From Oligoflexus sp. (GTDB lineage: Bacteria; Bdellovibrionota_B; Oligoflexia; Oligoflexales; Oligoflexaceae): a stretch of 64,000 nt of DNA. Made by a program: the position numbers and the translations under genes. The stretch's first letter is position 1. Each line of letters opens with the position of its first letter. Location of the stretch: contig JACMOC010000052.1 in assembly GCA_014378195.1 (NCBI GenBank), positions 18,388-82,387 on the forward strand. Reading direction: 5' to 3'. The notes beneath the pieces were generated by a model. It ran no database searches and was not told the origin of the DNA. It saw only the letters and a list, made by a program, of their open reading frames with translations. Shown here in pieces: positions 27,290 through 35,858 of the stretch.

Positions 27290-29593
27290 TCACAAGCCCG
27301 GTTCAATCGGAAGTATGGGCGATTCATAACCGACCGAAATTACCCAAAGTTGGTGGATAGCCCGTGTCGCGGCCACATGCATCAACCGGCGATCTTCGGG
27401 TTTGTCGTGATATACACCGCGGCTTGCGTCCGGAATAATCACATAATCAAACTCAAGGCCTTTGACCTCGCTCGCCGGCGTTATGTCGATACCTGCCTTA
27501 AATTCGAATTCACCGTTCTCCACCAGACGTACTTTCGGAAGATCCTCAAGCAACTTATAAAGAGTCAGTGCATATTCTGGCGTCTTGGTAAGGACGGCCA
27601 CAGAGGCTAAAGGTTCGTCTGTCATGAGCTGGCTCAATGTCTCGCTCAAAAAGACAGCCATCTGACCTTCGTTGGGAAAGACAGTGCGTGCGACAGGTAA
27701 GCCTTCGCGTATGGCGGCGGGTGGTTGAGTCGGAGCGATGGGCCCGAGAACGCCGTGAGCAAATGCAGCGATTGTTTTAGGTGAACGATAGGTTGTCATT
27801 AAATAGTTCGCATAAACGCGCGGCAAATTCAAAGTGTCAAGAACGCGTTCCCAGGATTCAAACGTATGGGTCGGATCGATCTGCTGCGCTGCATCCCCAG
27901 CAATCGTGATGGCCGCATCGTCTTCCAGGGCGCGACTCAGTGCTTTCAGTTCGATGACAGCAAGATCCTGCGCTTCATCGATCACCATGTGGGCGTATTT
28001 TTTGATGCGTTGAGCGGCGATATCCTGCTTACCGGCTTTATAGGCCTGCAGTTCGAGAAGGATTGCAAAATCCTCCGTATCGATCGTGCCTGAGATACTC
28101 TGCTCCTGCTCGTCCTCGATGAGGCTTCGGCCATCGACGGTTTCGAGAGAATCACTTTGGTAGCCGCTGTAGACTTCCTCGGCCTTTTGCCCAAGCTGAT
28201 CAAGAGAATGGCTGATAAGATCGCGGATCATGCCGGACGTGATGATACCGCCAGACTGTTCGGCGATTTTTTCGAGAATCTCGAGGTTAGTGAAAAGATC
28301 GGCGCGATCGCCCGTGGTGTTGAGATAACGTTTGCGGCGTTCCATAAAAAACTTCTTCACGGCCGCCGTCCTCATGGGGGCGGTTGCGGTAGCTTCGGCT
28401 TCGATTTCGTCAAGCAGTGTTTTTTCGGCGAGATCAAAACGATCGGCAAGGCAGAGATCCGTACGGTCCCGGAGAACGGTCGCAACCGAAGGCGTGCCTG
28501 GCAAAAATTTCGCCGCGCTGCGCAAAATCTCTTCGACTTGGCGCCGCACGATCTCAGGGAAAACGTCCATCATGAGGGGATGGCGTTTGATGCGGCTGAC
28601 GTTCGCAGGAACGTAAGTACACACGCGTCCAGGTAGGTTTCGGAGCATGCGGCGCGCCTGCCCCTCGACCCAGTCATCGAAAGTCTTCACTTCCACGTCG
28701 CCGAGTCCGAGCGTTCCGAGGAGTTTTTTCGAGAGGCGAACCAGGCCTTCTTCGGGGACCACGACCAGGATTTTGTTGGAAGGAAAATGCGCGGGGTCTT
28801 GAAAACGAAGGAAAGCGATGCGATGCAAAGCGATCGTTGTTTTCCCGCAGCCGGCTCCGCCGAGGACCAGCAATGGATCATCGTAATCGGCCGTTAACAG
28901 GCGGAACTGATCGGGATCAAGTAGAGCGGATACTTCGGGGGCCGGTGTATTGGTCAAACCAAGGCCGCTCTGAAGCGTACGATTTGCCGATCCTGCGCCA
29001 CCGGAAAGACTCGGGCTGAAACCATGAGCATCACGCACCCATGTCCCGTCATCTTTTTTGCGGTAGCTTTTGCCACCCGCGTGAATACGCAAGAGGACAC
29101 TGTTATGAATAGTGACAACGCGTCTTTTGATGACCACACCCTGCGCTATACGGCCAGGGAACTCCTCTTCGTATTCCTCCCCCTCCCGGTAGTTGAAAAA
29201 GATCCGGGACACCGGGGCATGTTTCCAGTCGATCACCGGAGTGTTTCGAAACCTGAGAAAGCTCAGGTGACCCAGCAGCACATCACGGCGCTTGCCCTTC
29301 TCTTCGAGGCACAGATGCGCGAAATAAGGTGAACGGGGGTCTGGCAAGGCCTCGTCTTTTTTGAGCCGTAGAATCGCACGCTGCGTGTTCATCTGGTCGA
29401 AGAGCGCAGGAAGGTCGGCGCTTTTTGCCGTCGAAGCCTCTTCGCGCAAGAGTTCAAGGCGGTCTGAGGCGTCATGCCCCTGAGGGCGACGATTCGCATG
29501 GACCTGCCTAATGGACTGTATCAAAGTATTGCAAAGGTTCTCTTCCTCCGCGATCAGAGCAAGCTCTTCGGGACTGAGGACTTCATATGTCAT
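27290..29593 (-). CDS. HelD-like UvrD/Rep superfamily ATPase
   Basis: 767 residues. GGAG lies before the ATG. The N-terminal part has a helical coil and a segment DVLLGHLSFLRFRNTPVIDWKHAPV that resembles the HelD conserved block before the motor. Walker A is GGAGCGKTTIALHR at about residues 243-256. Motif II is VIDEAQDL, followed by TIAGDAAQQIDP, TYRSPKTIA, and motifs V-VI with SEVKGLEFDYVIIPDAS and LMHVAATRAIHQLWV. In Gram-positive bacteria HelD releases stalled RNA polymerase from DNA. That function is inferred here from the architecture; a DNA helicase role remains possible. Confidence 0.82.
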   Translation of the reverse strand: MTYEVLSPEELALIAEEENLCNTLIQSIRQVHANRRPQGHDASDRLELLREEASTAKSADLPALFDQMNTQRAILRLKKDEALPDPRSPYFAHLCLEEKGKRRDVLLGHLSFLRFRNTPVIDWKHAPVSRIFFNYREGEEYEEEFPGRIAQGVVIKRRVVTIHNSVLLRIHAGGKSYRKKDDGTWVRDAHGFSPSLSGGAGSANRTLQSGLGLTNTPAPEVSALLDPDQFRLLTADYDDPLLVLGGAGCGKTTIALHRIAFLRFQDPAHFPSNKILVVVPEEGLVRLSKKLLGTLGLGDVEVKTFDDWVEGQARRMLRNLPGRVCTYVPANVSRIKRHPLMMDVFPEIVRRQVEEILRSAAKFLPGTPSVATVLRDRTDLCLADRFDLAEKTLLDEIEAEATATAPMRTAAVKKFFMERRKRYLNTTGDRADLFTNLEILEKIAEQSGGIITSGMIRDLISHSLDQLGQKAEEVYSGYQSDSLETVDGRSLIEDEQEQSISGTIDTEDFAILLELQAYKAGKQDIAAQRIKKYAHMVIDEAQDLAVIELKALSRALEDDAAITIAGDAAQQIDPTHTFESWERVLDTLNLPRVYANYLMTTYRSPKTIAAFAHGVLGPIAPTQPPAAIREGLPVARTVFPNEGQMAVFLSETLSQLMTDEPLASVAVLTKTPEYALTLYKLLEDLPKVRLVENGEFEFKAGIDITPASEVKGLEFDYVIIPDASRGVYHDKPEDRRLMHVAATRAIHQLWVISVGYESPILPIEPGL

Positions 29594-29769
29594 ACAGGCA
29601 CTCCTATCTCCGGCGGGGCCAGGAACCTTTAAATTCTATAAATAAAAGGCTAAGTTGCAGAGATTCAATCGGGATTAAGTGCTGACATTTTCAGATGAAT
29701 TGCACTAAAATCGAGCGTCGCAGTTTAACGGAGCGATACCGAAAGAGCAAGGTACGCGAGGGAGAAGTC

Positions 29770-29949
29770 GTGGAAGAGCCCATTACAGTCAGTTGCCCGT
29801 GGTGCGGCGAAAGTTTTATTACATTTTTTGATCTGTCAGCGGGTGACCAAAATTACATCGAGGATTGCCAGGTCTGCTGTCGTCCGATCACTTTGCATTT
29901 TACCATTTCGAGGATGGGACGGGTTCGGGTTCAGCCAGGCCGGTCTTAG
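29770..29949 (+). CDS. CPXCG-motif cysteine-rich small protein
   Basis: I chose the GTG at 29770 (CGAGGGA 6 bases upstream), which gives 59 residues, the usual size. An open frame extends back to an ATG at 29695. The protein has two cysteine pairs, SCPWCGE and CQVCCRP, and the stretch FFDLSAGDQNYIEDC, which match the CPXCG family of small zinc-ribbon proteins. The function of the family is unknown. It converges with the phosphopantetheinyl transferase gene and overlaps its end by 4 bases. Confidence 0.82.
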   Translation: MEEPITVSCPWCGESFITFFDLSAGDQNYIEDCQVCCRPITLHFTISRMGRVRVQPGRS

Positions 29950-30506
29950 TGGAGAGGACTCTGATTCGGGAGCGCCAGGGAGACGAACACGTGGCGTCCA
30001 TGGTGGCTCATCGAAAAGGGTATGATTTCGTCATCCATCGTTAAACGCGGCACGCCGCCTTCGTCTTTGGATAATACAGCCCTTGGAGCATAGCGTTGGG
30101 TGAGTTCCTTGAGGACATCTCGACTCAAGGCACTTTGATCACGCGGCGAAAGTTCGGTCTCGGACGTTCGTACCACACTGATAAAATCCATCTCTGAGGA
30201 GGAACAGGTTGCCGCGACCGCATCGCCTGTGCATTCAACCTTCAAAATCCAGCTCTGGGTTCCGAATTGAACGCGGTTATTCTGGAGATCGACCGCCCAA
30301 AGATTTGGGATAAAATAACGCATATTATTCTGACGATAAGCTTTGAACGCAGATTCTTTCGCGGCCCACAATGTCCATACTAGGACCGGATCGTTTTGAA
30401 TCGTAGGATAGCGGAGGACTTCCTCGGGATGGAGGATACGTTCGATAAAACGCGGTCTTATGGTGGAATCGATTTTGAGATCAACGATGTCATTGCCAAG
30501 CTGCAT
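29946..30506 (-). CDS. 4'-phosphopantetheinyl transferase (Sfp/AcpS superfamily)
   Basis: 186 residues from ATG 30506, preceded by AAAGAGG. Family motifs are QLGNDIVDLK near the N-terminus and WAAKESAFKAY in the middle, which carry the magnesium- and CoA-binding Asp and Glu/Lys residues. The C-terminus has PFSMSHHGRHVFVSLA. The enzyme transfers phosphopantetheine from CoA to the serine of a carrier protein. Last gene of the acyl-ACP cassette, overlapping the acyltransferase gene by 17 bases; the nearby ACP is the obvious substrate. Confidence 0.88.
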   Translation of the reverse strand: MQLGNDIVDLKIDSTIRPRFIERILHPEEVLRYPTIQNDPVLVWTLWAAKESAFKAYRQNNMRYFIPNLWAVDLQNNRVQFGTQSWILKVECTGDAVAATCSSSEMDFISVVRTSETELSPRDQSALSRDVLKELTQRYAPRAVLSKDEGGVPRLTMDDEIIPFSMSHHGRHVFVSLALPNQSPLH

Positions 30507-31236
30507 GGTAACCTCTTTCAAGCACTTCAAGCTGATCAAAGATCTGCATCGTGATATCCCTTTGCGCCTTGCGGCCCTCGGCAATTGTTACGTCGACTTG
30601 TTTCCAGTCCACCCATATCCTATCGCCCCATCGCGGCCAGAACCCATAAGTTTTCTGGGCCCTTCCTCGCAGATATACCGCTAAAACGAGAGTTCGGGGG
30701 TTGGATTGAACAAGCTGTCCTACGCCATACATCGCCGCGTCGCGGTTGAGATTTCCGGTGCGACTGCGGCCACCCTCAGGAAATACGCAAAGCGATTCGC
30801 CCAAACGATTCAGATAGGAAATCTTTTCCCAAACAAGCCGTTTGGAAGCGACGGAACCCTGCCGCTCCAGGTAAACGCATTTCGCAATGTAGCACATTCC
30901 GCGTAAGAAAAAGTTTTTGCCGAAGTTCGCAAGCTCAGGAACGTTCCATGGAAAATACGAAAACCGCTGCATGAGGGTGCGAAGGTCAAAGAGAAGCCAG
31001 GTGAGGAGGAGCGAATCAATCATCGTCATATGATTCGCGCAGATCAAGAGCGGACGTCTTGGATGCGTATCGATGAGATCACGCAGTCGGCGTCTAACCA
31101 AACGGCGATCGGGTGAACGGTAAGCAAGACAAAATCGCAAAATGAACACCAATAGGGGCCCAAACCAAAAGTAGTTTAGCTGCCCCACCATTTTCTGGGT
31201 CCACAAAGCGCGACGTTGTCTTTTATCGAAGGACAC
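30490..31236 (-). CDS. 1-acylglycerol-3-phosphate acyltransferase-like (PlsC family)
   Basis: 248 residues from a GTG 3 bases after the ACP stop. One hydrophobic segment is near residues 20-38 (LNYFWFGPLLVFILRFCLA). The catalytic block is NHMTMIDS (NHx4D) and the acceptor-binding motif is FPEGGRSRTG, both typical of PlsC-like acyltransferases at the inner membrane. In this cassette it probably moves the finished acyl chain from ACP to a lipid or glycan acceptor. Confidence 0.88.
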   Translation of the reverse strand: MSFDKRQRRALWTQKMVGQLNYFWFGPLLVFILRFCLAYRSPDRRLVRRRLRDLIDTHPRRPLLICANHMTMIDSLLLTWLLFDLRTLMQRFSYFPWNVPELANFGKNFFLRGMCYIAKCVYLERQGSVASKRLVWEKISYLNRLGESLCVFPEGGRSRTGNLNRDAAMYGVGQLVQSNPRTLVLAVYLRGRAQKTYGFWPRWGDRIWVDWKQVDVTIAEGRKAQRDITMQIFDQLEVLERGYHAAWQ

Positions 31237-31239
31237 TTA

Positions 31240-31491
31240 TTAGTTCTTCAAAGCCTTCACTAACGTTACCGCGTCCCCTATGGTCGCGATACGGTCAGCG
31301 TCATCATCACTGATTTCGAGATCGAAGGTGTCTTCGAAATCGAGGACAATATCAACCAAGCGTGCTGAGTTTACCTTAAGATCGTTCAAAATATGCGTCT
31401 GGGGATTGATGGAGTTCAAAGCTTCCGTATCTTTTGCGTGCTTGGAAACGATGCGTACTACATTGTTGTAAATGTCTTCCTGATTCATCAT
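31240..31491 (-). CDS. Acyl carrier protein with a divergent attachment motif
   Basis: 83 residues from ATG 31491, which overlaps the ketosynthase stop (ATGA); GGAG is 6 bases upstream. The four-helix ACP pattern is clear (NVVRIVSKHAKD, LVDIVLDFEDTFDLEISDDD). The phosphopantetheine serine lies in LKVNSARLVD (Ser42), where typical ACPs have D-S-L. The serine is kept but its neighbours are changed, which suggests a dedicated rather than housekeeping ACP. Confidence 0.87.
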   Translation of the reverse strand: MMNQEDIYNNVVRIVSKHAKDTEALNSINPQTHILNDLKVNSARLVDIVLDFEDTFDLEISDDDADRIATIGDAVTLVKALKN

Positions 31492-32756
31492 GAGGCACTC
31501 CATTTTCTGAAAATAACGCAACTGTTGACGTCACCAAATCCGAAGCTAGCCTTGGCCGCGATCTGAAGTGGGACATTTTGAGTCGATTGAGGTACGTGTC
31601 GTACGAAGTCCTTAATATCCGGATGAAAGTCTTCGCAGTTTCTTGACGCATGGATAAACCCATAATGCAGTTGCAAGATGGTTGCAACAGCTTCGATAGC
31701 CCCGGCAGCACCCAGGCTGTGGCCGATGAGTGACTTAGTGGAGTTTATCCAAGGAAAATCACCTGGTTTGCGGTCTAAAGCCACAGACCAGTTATTCAGC
31801 TCCATCGGGTCTGCGATCGTGGCCGTAAGGTGGCCATTAATGTAATCGACCGCGCGCGGATCGATGGCCGCCGCCTTTAAGGCCTGGCTGATGCACTTCT
31901 GAACACCTGACGAACTTGGCATGGTCATGGTTCCGCCTGCCCGCATACCGCCGCAGTTGATAGCGGAGCCGATGATTTCGGCGTAGATTCGAACCCCTCG
32001 TTTTTGGGCCGTCTCGAGGTCTTCAAGGACCAAGACGCCGGAACCCGCTGCTGGAATAAATCCGCCTGCGCTTGCACTCATGGGGCGCGACGCGGCTTCG
32101 GGATCGCTATTGAATTTGCGGCTCAAAACCTTCATCGAATCAAAACCGGCCCAGATATGAGGGTCCGATCCTTCGGTGCCGCCCACGAGCATTCGATCGG
32201 CGAGGCCGAGTTGAATGCGTTGCGTCCCCATAATCATAGCCTCTGTGCCTGTGTTGCAAGCAGAACTATTGCTGAAAACCTGGTTGCCGAGGCCAAGGAG
32301 TCCTGCGATACGAGCCGCGGATCCGCTGCCCATAATCTGCTCCACAACGGTTGACCCTATGCGTTTTACGCGTTTGTCCCTAACGTTGGGAACAACACGA
32401 AGCGAGAGCGTATCGATGCCGCCTATCCCAGTCCCAATGATTGCGCCCGTGGTATCGTCAGGCTGATCGCCTGGAGCCGGTTCGAGACCGGCATCTTTAT
32501 AGGCTTCGAGAGCAGCGATTGTTGCATAACTCATGCATTCATTGGTGGCGAGGCGTATATTCTCGGGAATTGTGGCTAGAGCCGCTTCCAAACCTTTGGG
32601 AATAGCTGCGACCTGGCAGGCAAATCCCAGATCCTCGAGCTCGGGCATGAATCGAAGGCCGGATCGGGCCGCACGCAGAGCGTCCAGAAATTCCAATTGG
32701 TTGTTAGCATTCGCCGCCACAACACCCATACCGGTTATAACGACCCGACGAGCCAT
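31488..32756 (-). CDS. Beta-ketoacyl-ACP synthase (FabF-like), divergent
   Basis: 422 residues. The active-site Cys167 is in SSACNTGTEA. His309 is in NGHLTATIADPMEL and His346 in GHSLGAAGAIEAV, so the Cys-His-His triad is complete. The first His motif is HLT instead of the nearly invariant HGT of FabF/FabB. N-terminus RRVVITGMGVVAANA is normal. It condenses malonyl-ACP with an acyl-ACP. The gene overlaps the dehydratase by one base and the ACP by four. Confidence 0.92.
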   Translation of the reverse strand: MARRVVITGMGVVAANANNQLEFLDALRAARSGLRFMPELEDLGFACQVAAIPKGLEAALATIPENIRLATNECMSYATIAALEAYKDAGLEPAPGDQPDDTTGAIIGTGIGGIDTLSLRVVPNVRDKRVKRIGSTVVEQIMGSGSAARIAGLLGLGNQVFSNSSACNTGTEAMIMGTQRIQLGLADRMLVGGTEGSDPHIWAGFDSMKVLSRKFNSDPEAASRPMSASAGGFIPAAGSGVLVLEDLETAQKRGVRIYAEIIGSAINCGGMRAGGTMTMPSSSGVQKCISQALKAAAIDPRAVDYINGHLTATIADPMELNNWSVALDRKPGDFPWINSTKSLIGHSLGAAGAIEAVATILQLHYGFIHASRNCEDFHPDIKDFVRHVPQSTQNVPLQIAAKASFGFGDVNSCVIFRKWSAS

Positions 32757-33223
32757 TACTTTTTCACTCCCATGCCGATCAAAGTGCCTTTCGCGACGAC
32801 TGTTTCATCATTAAGGCGCATGACGATATCGCATTTTACCTTGCCCATTTTGAAAATGAGTTTCTCGCCGAATACGGTGACTTTATCGCCCGGCCGCACG
32901 GGGAATAAAAAATCGACATTCGCCGATTGAAAAAGAGTCACGCGTGCTTCTGGATCCCGCCCCGATGCAAGAAAGAGGTGTATCGCCATCGCCGCGAGCC
33001 CGACCTGGGCCATGCATTCGAGGAGGATGACGCCTGGCGTGATAGGATTGCCGGGAAAATGGCCCTGATAAAACCATTCATCCTGACGAAACGTATAATT
33101 CCCGACGATGGATTTGTCATCGAGATGAGTAATTGCATCGACATAACGAAATGGTTTTTGCTGAGGAAGTACCGCGAGAATTTTCTCGACTTTACCTTCT
33201 AGCGACAAGGACGCATAATCCAT
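32756..33223 (-). CDS. 3-hydroxyacyl-ACP dehydratase (FabZ-like hotdog)
   Basis: 155 residues, the FabZ size. His55 in GHFPGNPITPGV and Glu69 in ILLECMAQVG are the catalytic pair. The hotdog helix and sheet follow. It removes water from 3-hydroxyacyl-ACP. The stop TAA overlaps the ketosynthase ATG by one base (TAATG). The gene lies 13 bases after the SDR. Confidence 0.9.
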   Translation of the reverse strand: MDYASLSLEGKVEKILAVLPQQKPFRYVDAITHLDDKSIVGNYTFRQDEWFYQGHFPGNPITPGVILLECMAQVGLAAMAIHLFLASGRDPEARVTLFQSANVDFLFPVRPGDKVTVFGEKLIFKMGKVKCDIVMRLNDETVVAKGTLIGMGVKK

Positions 33224-33236
33224 TCAAAATACCTCT

Positions 33237-34022
33237 CTAATTACTAATAGCTTCCCCGCCGTCCACCCGGATAATAGATCCGTTGATCCATGCGGCTTCA
33301 GGACGGCTCATAAGATAAACCATGCCAGCAATATCCTCCGGAGTCGTAAGGCGTTGAAAGGGATTGCGTTTCAACGCTCTCGCTTTCATCTCATCGGCTC
33401 CTGGTATCAACCGCAGGGCTTTGGTATCGGTTATGCCAGGCTGCAAAATATTGCAGCGAATTCCGTATTGCGCATAAGCCACTGCCACCGATCGGGCCAC
33501 GGCTTCCAAAGCGCTTTTGGCAGCTGAAATCGCGGCATAACCTTCCCAGGCAATCGAGTTTCCTTCGGACGTCAACCCTAACACACGTGCATCCGCCTTA
33601 AATAAATTCCGGCGATGAAGGTCCTGTACCCAAAAGAGGAGATTGGTGCCCATATTGGCAATTGTCTGGGCAAAGTCGTCTTCGTTAAGGTCCGCGACCG
33701 GCCTCATATTGCCTAAGGCTATAGAATGCAGAACGAGTCCCAGGGAAGCAGCGCCCGCTTCCTTTGCAATGGAATCAAGAATGAGCGCCCGCGTTGCAGA
33801 CGTTAAAGCATCGCAATTAAAAGTGACAAGCCGACCACCATGGGCACGGATCTCATCAAAGTCTTTTTCCACTTCCGCCATAGAGCCACGACGGTCGCGA
33901 TGAACAACACAAAGATTGAATCCATGGGCAGCGAGTTTTTTGGCGCTCGCCAGGCCAATGCCGCTCGAACCACCGAGTATGAGGGCCCAGGTTCCTTTGG
34001 CGAGGTCGCCCGTGTTATTCAC
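33237..34022 (-). CDS. SDR-family enoyl-ACP reductase-like (FabL/FabI type)
   Basis: I chose the GTG at 34022 because AAGGAG lies 9 bases upstream; the frame is open to 34061. 261 residues. The nucleotide site is LILGGSSGIGLASA (Gly-rich at 17-23). The active site is Tyr162 and Lys169 (GYAAISAAKSALEAVAR), a Y-x6-K spacing typical of enoyl-ACP reductases rather than the Y-x3-K of ketoreductases. The C-terminus TPEDIAGMVYLMSRPEAAWINGS is SDR-typical. First gene of the six-gene cassette. No separate ketoreductase is present, so it may do that step instead. Confidence 0.82.
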   Translation of the reverse strand: MNNTGDLAKGTWALILGGSSGIGLASAKKLAAHGFNLCVVHRDRRGSMAEVEKDFDEIRAHGGRLVTFNCDALTSATRALILDSIAKEAGAASLGLVLHSIALGNMRPVADLNEDDFAQTIANMGTNLLFWVQDLHRRNLFKADARVLGLTSEGNSIAWEGYAAISAAKSALEAVARSVAVAYAQYGIRCNILQPGITDTKALRLIPGADEMKARALKRNPFQRLTTPEDIAGMVYLMSRPEAAWINGSIIRVDGGEAISN

Positions 34023-34147
34023 TGCAGTCAGCTCCTTTGTGTTCACCAGCTTGGAATACACCTCGGCTCAACAGACTGTCCATACTTTTACGCGAAGTAC
34101 GCCAGAGGTGCAGATTTTAAGCTCAAAAAACGCCGTTTTGCCGTAAA

Positions 34148-35110
34148 TCATGCTGGGAAAAGGGCGCTGATGGACTCATTGTTATGGATGCGAGAAATCG
34201 CTTCAGCGAACAGTGGTGCTACACTTACCGTCTTGATTTTGGGGCCAAAGGGCTCAAACCGATACTCCACTGTGTCGGTTACAACGATCTCTTTTATCAC
34301 GCTGTCCGAGAGCTTTTGCTGCGCACTTGCAGTCAGCACGCCGTGAGTAACCGCAGCATAGATATCCTTTGCCCCTTGGGCTTTTGCGGCCTCAGCCATA
34401 GCTATCAGCGAGCCACCGGTGAAGATAATGTCATCTACGATCAAAACGTTTTTGTCCTTCACATCACCGACGATATTCCAGATTTGAGCATTTTCCGTAT
34501 GATCTTTGCGCAACTTGTTGCCTATAACGACCGGAACGTCGAGCTCCTGGCCGAATTTAAAGGCGTTTTTCCCATAACCGACGTCAGCGGAGGCCACGAC
34601 CCAATCGTCTTTTTTCTGCATTTTTTTGCGGAAATAATCGGCGATAACGGTGCGCGCGTAGAGATGATCCATCGGTTTGCGGAAAAAGCCTTGAATTTGA
34701 GGACTGTGGAGATCCATGGTCAGCACGCGGTCGCATCCGACGGCTTCAAGGGCATCAAAACAAACGCGCGCCCGAATCGAAACGCGAGGCTCGTCTTTTT
34801 TGTCGCCTTTCGCATAGCTAAAGAACGGAATAACGGCCGTGACTTGAGCGGCCGATGCGAGTTTAAGAGCGTCGACCCAAAAGAGGAGTTCCATAAAATT
34901 ACGATCGACCGGATAGTTGACGCCTTGGATGATATAGGTGTCTTTACCCCGGACGTTTTCCAAAGCGCGAACGAAAGTATTGCCTTCGCTGAAGGTGATC
35001 ACTTCCGCGGCCGTTGGCTTAATGCCAAGGCGTTCGCATATTTTTTTGCCAAGATCCGGCGAGGCACTTCCACAGATCACGGCAATTTCTTTGGATTGAT
35101 GCTTTTTCAT
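34148..35110 (-). CDS. prs: Ribose-phosphate pyrophosphokinase
   Basis: 320 residues from ATG 35110, with AAAAAGG upstream. The PRPP-binding loop is VLIVDDIIFTGGSL. The ATP-binding flexible region is FSYAKGDKKDEPRVSIRA, and RVLTMDLHSPQIQGFF is the conserved core. The KGDKKDE segment departs from the classical RQDRK, so it belongs to a divergent branch. It makes PRPP, needed for purine and pyrimidine synthesis (purH and pyrE are elsewhere in the window). 125 bases separate it from the SDR gene. Confidence 0.87.
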   Translation of the reverse strand: MKKHQSKEIAVICGSASPDLGKKICERLGIKPTAAEVITFSEGNTFVRALENVRGKDTYIIQGVNYPVDRNFMELLFWVDALKLASAAQVTAVIPFFSYAKGDKKDEPRVSIRARVCFDALEAVGCDRVLTMDLHSPQIQGFFRKPMDHLYARTVIADYFRKKMQKKDDWVVASADVGYGKNAFKFGQELDVPVVIGNKLRKDHTENAQIWNIVGDVKDKNVLIVDDIIFTGGSLIAMAEAAKAQGAKDIYAAVTHGVLTASAQQKLSDSVIKEIVVTDTVEYRFEPFGPKIKTVSVAPLFAEAISRIHNNESISALFPA

Positions 35111-35151
35111 GAGCGACACCTTTTTCGATTCGAAGGATGACGCCTACTAAG

Positions 35152-35757
35152 CTACCAATTAAAGAGTTTGAAGCCTATATCGATTTGTAGCGTGTTGATC
35201 GAGCCAACTTTGGTTTTCGTGCGCCAGTCGCTGTCAGGCACGATGCGGCTAAGAGAAGCACCGCATTCCACGCGGGCAAAATCCGCGCGATAGAGTTGAT
35301 AATTATAACCAATAGCCTGTTCATTCGTGTAGTAGTGATTCGATTTTTTTTTCCCTGTGACGGTATAATCTGTGCGATCGTAGATGCGAATTTCGCCGGC
35401 TCCCGCACCCATCCAAAAACTCTGTGTTTCGAGCTCGTAACCGACAATCAGCAGACCACTGTTACCGTCCTGATTGGCCATCAGTGTTTTGTTTTTATAA
35501 ACCCGGTAGGCATTCGCATCGAGTGCAAAATAAAAGCGGCTTTCATCCAGCAAATATCCAAATCGTCCTGACCCGGACAAAGTCTGAGTGGACGAGCCTT
35601 TAGCGCCCTTGTAACCGGGGAGGTAAACGTAACCACCACCCGCTCGACCTGTGGCAAACGGAAGGGCCGAGGCTTCATAAGAGAGCCCAACAAAAAGAAG
35701 ACTTCCGAGGAGGAAGGGAATCAAAGACATAAGTTTAGCAGGGCTAAAGCGTGGCAT
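35152..35757 (-). CDS. Small outer-membrane beta-barrel protein
   Basis: 201 residues with a long signal peptide (LMSLIPFLLGSLLFVGLSYEASA, cleaved near residue 32). The mature chain shows about eight amphipathic strands (GGGYVYLPGY, GRFGYLLDESRFYFALDA, LLIVGYELETQSFWMGAG, GSINTLQIDIGFKLFNW). It ends in an aromatic residue, the BamA-recognised signature of outer-membrane proteins. No specific family is recognised. It lies 41 bases upstream of prs and may be co-transcribed with it. Confidence 0.72.
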   Translation of the reverse strand: MPRFSPAKLMSLIPFLLGSLLFVGLSYEASALPFATGRAGGGYVYLPGYKGAKGSSTQTLSGSGRFGYLLDESRFYFALDANAYRVYKNKTLMANQDGNSGLLIVGYELETQSFWMGAGAGEIRIYDRTDYTVTGKKKSNHYYTNEQAIGYNYQLYRADFARVECGASLSRIVPDSDWRTKTKVGSINTLQIDIGFKLFNW

Positions 35758-35822
35758 ATCAATCTCTCTAGCGTGACAGAGTTCTGATTGATACTAGGCA
35801 TGATGGGGACGATAGGCAAAAG

Positions 35823-35845
35823 AAAAACCCCTCAGAGCGAGGGGT
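35823..35845 (-). terminator. Rho-independent terminator of infC
   Basis: Minus strand: CCCCTC, short loop, GAGGGG, then five T. It lies 13 bases after the infC stop. Confidence 0.88.
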
Positions 35846-35858
35846 GTCGGAATCAAAT

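Noticed and set aside
34184..35140. 318-codon plus-strand frame antisense to prs
   Set aside because: The PRPP synthetase motifs are on the minus strand. The antisense frame has no start signal or motif.
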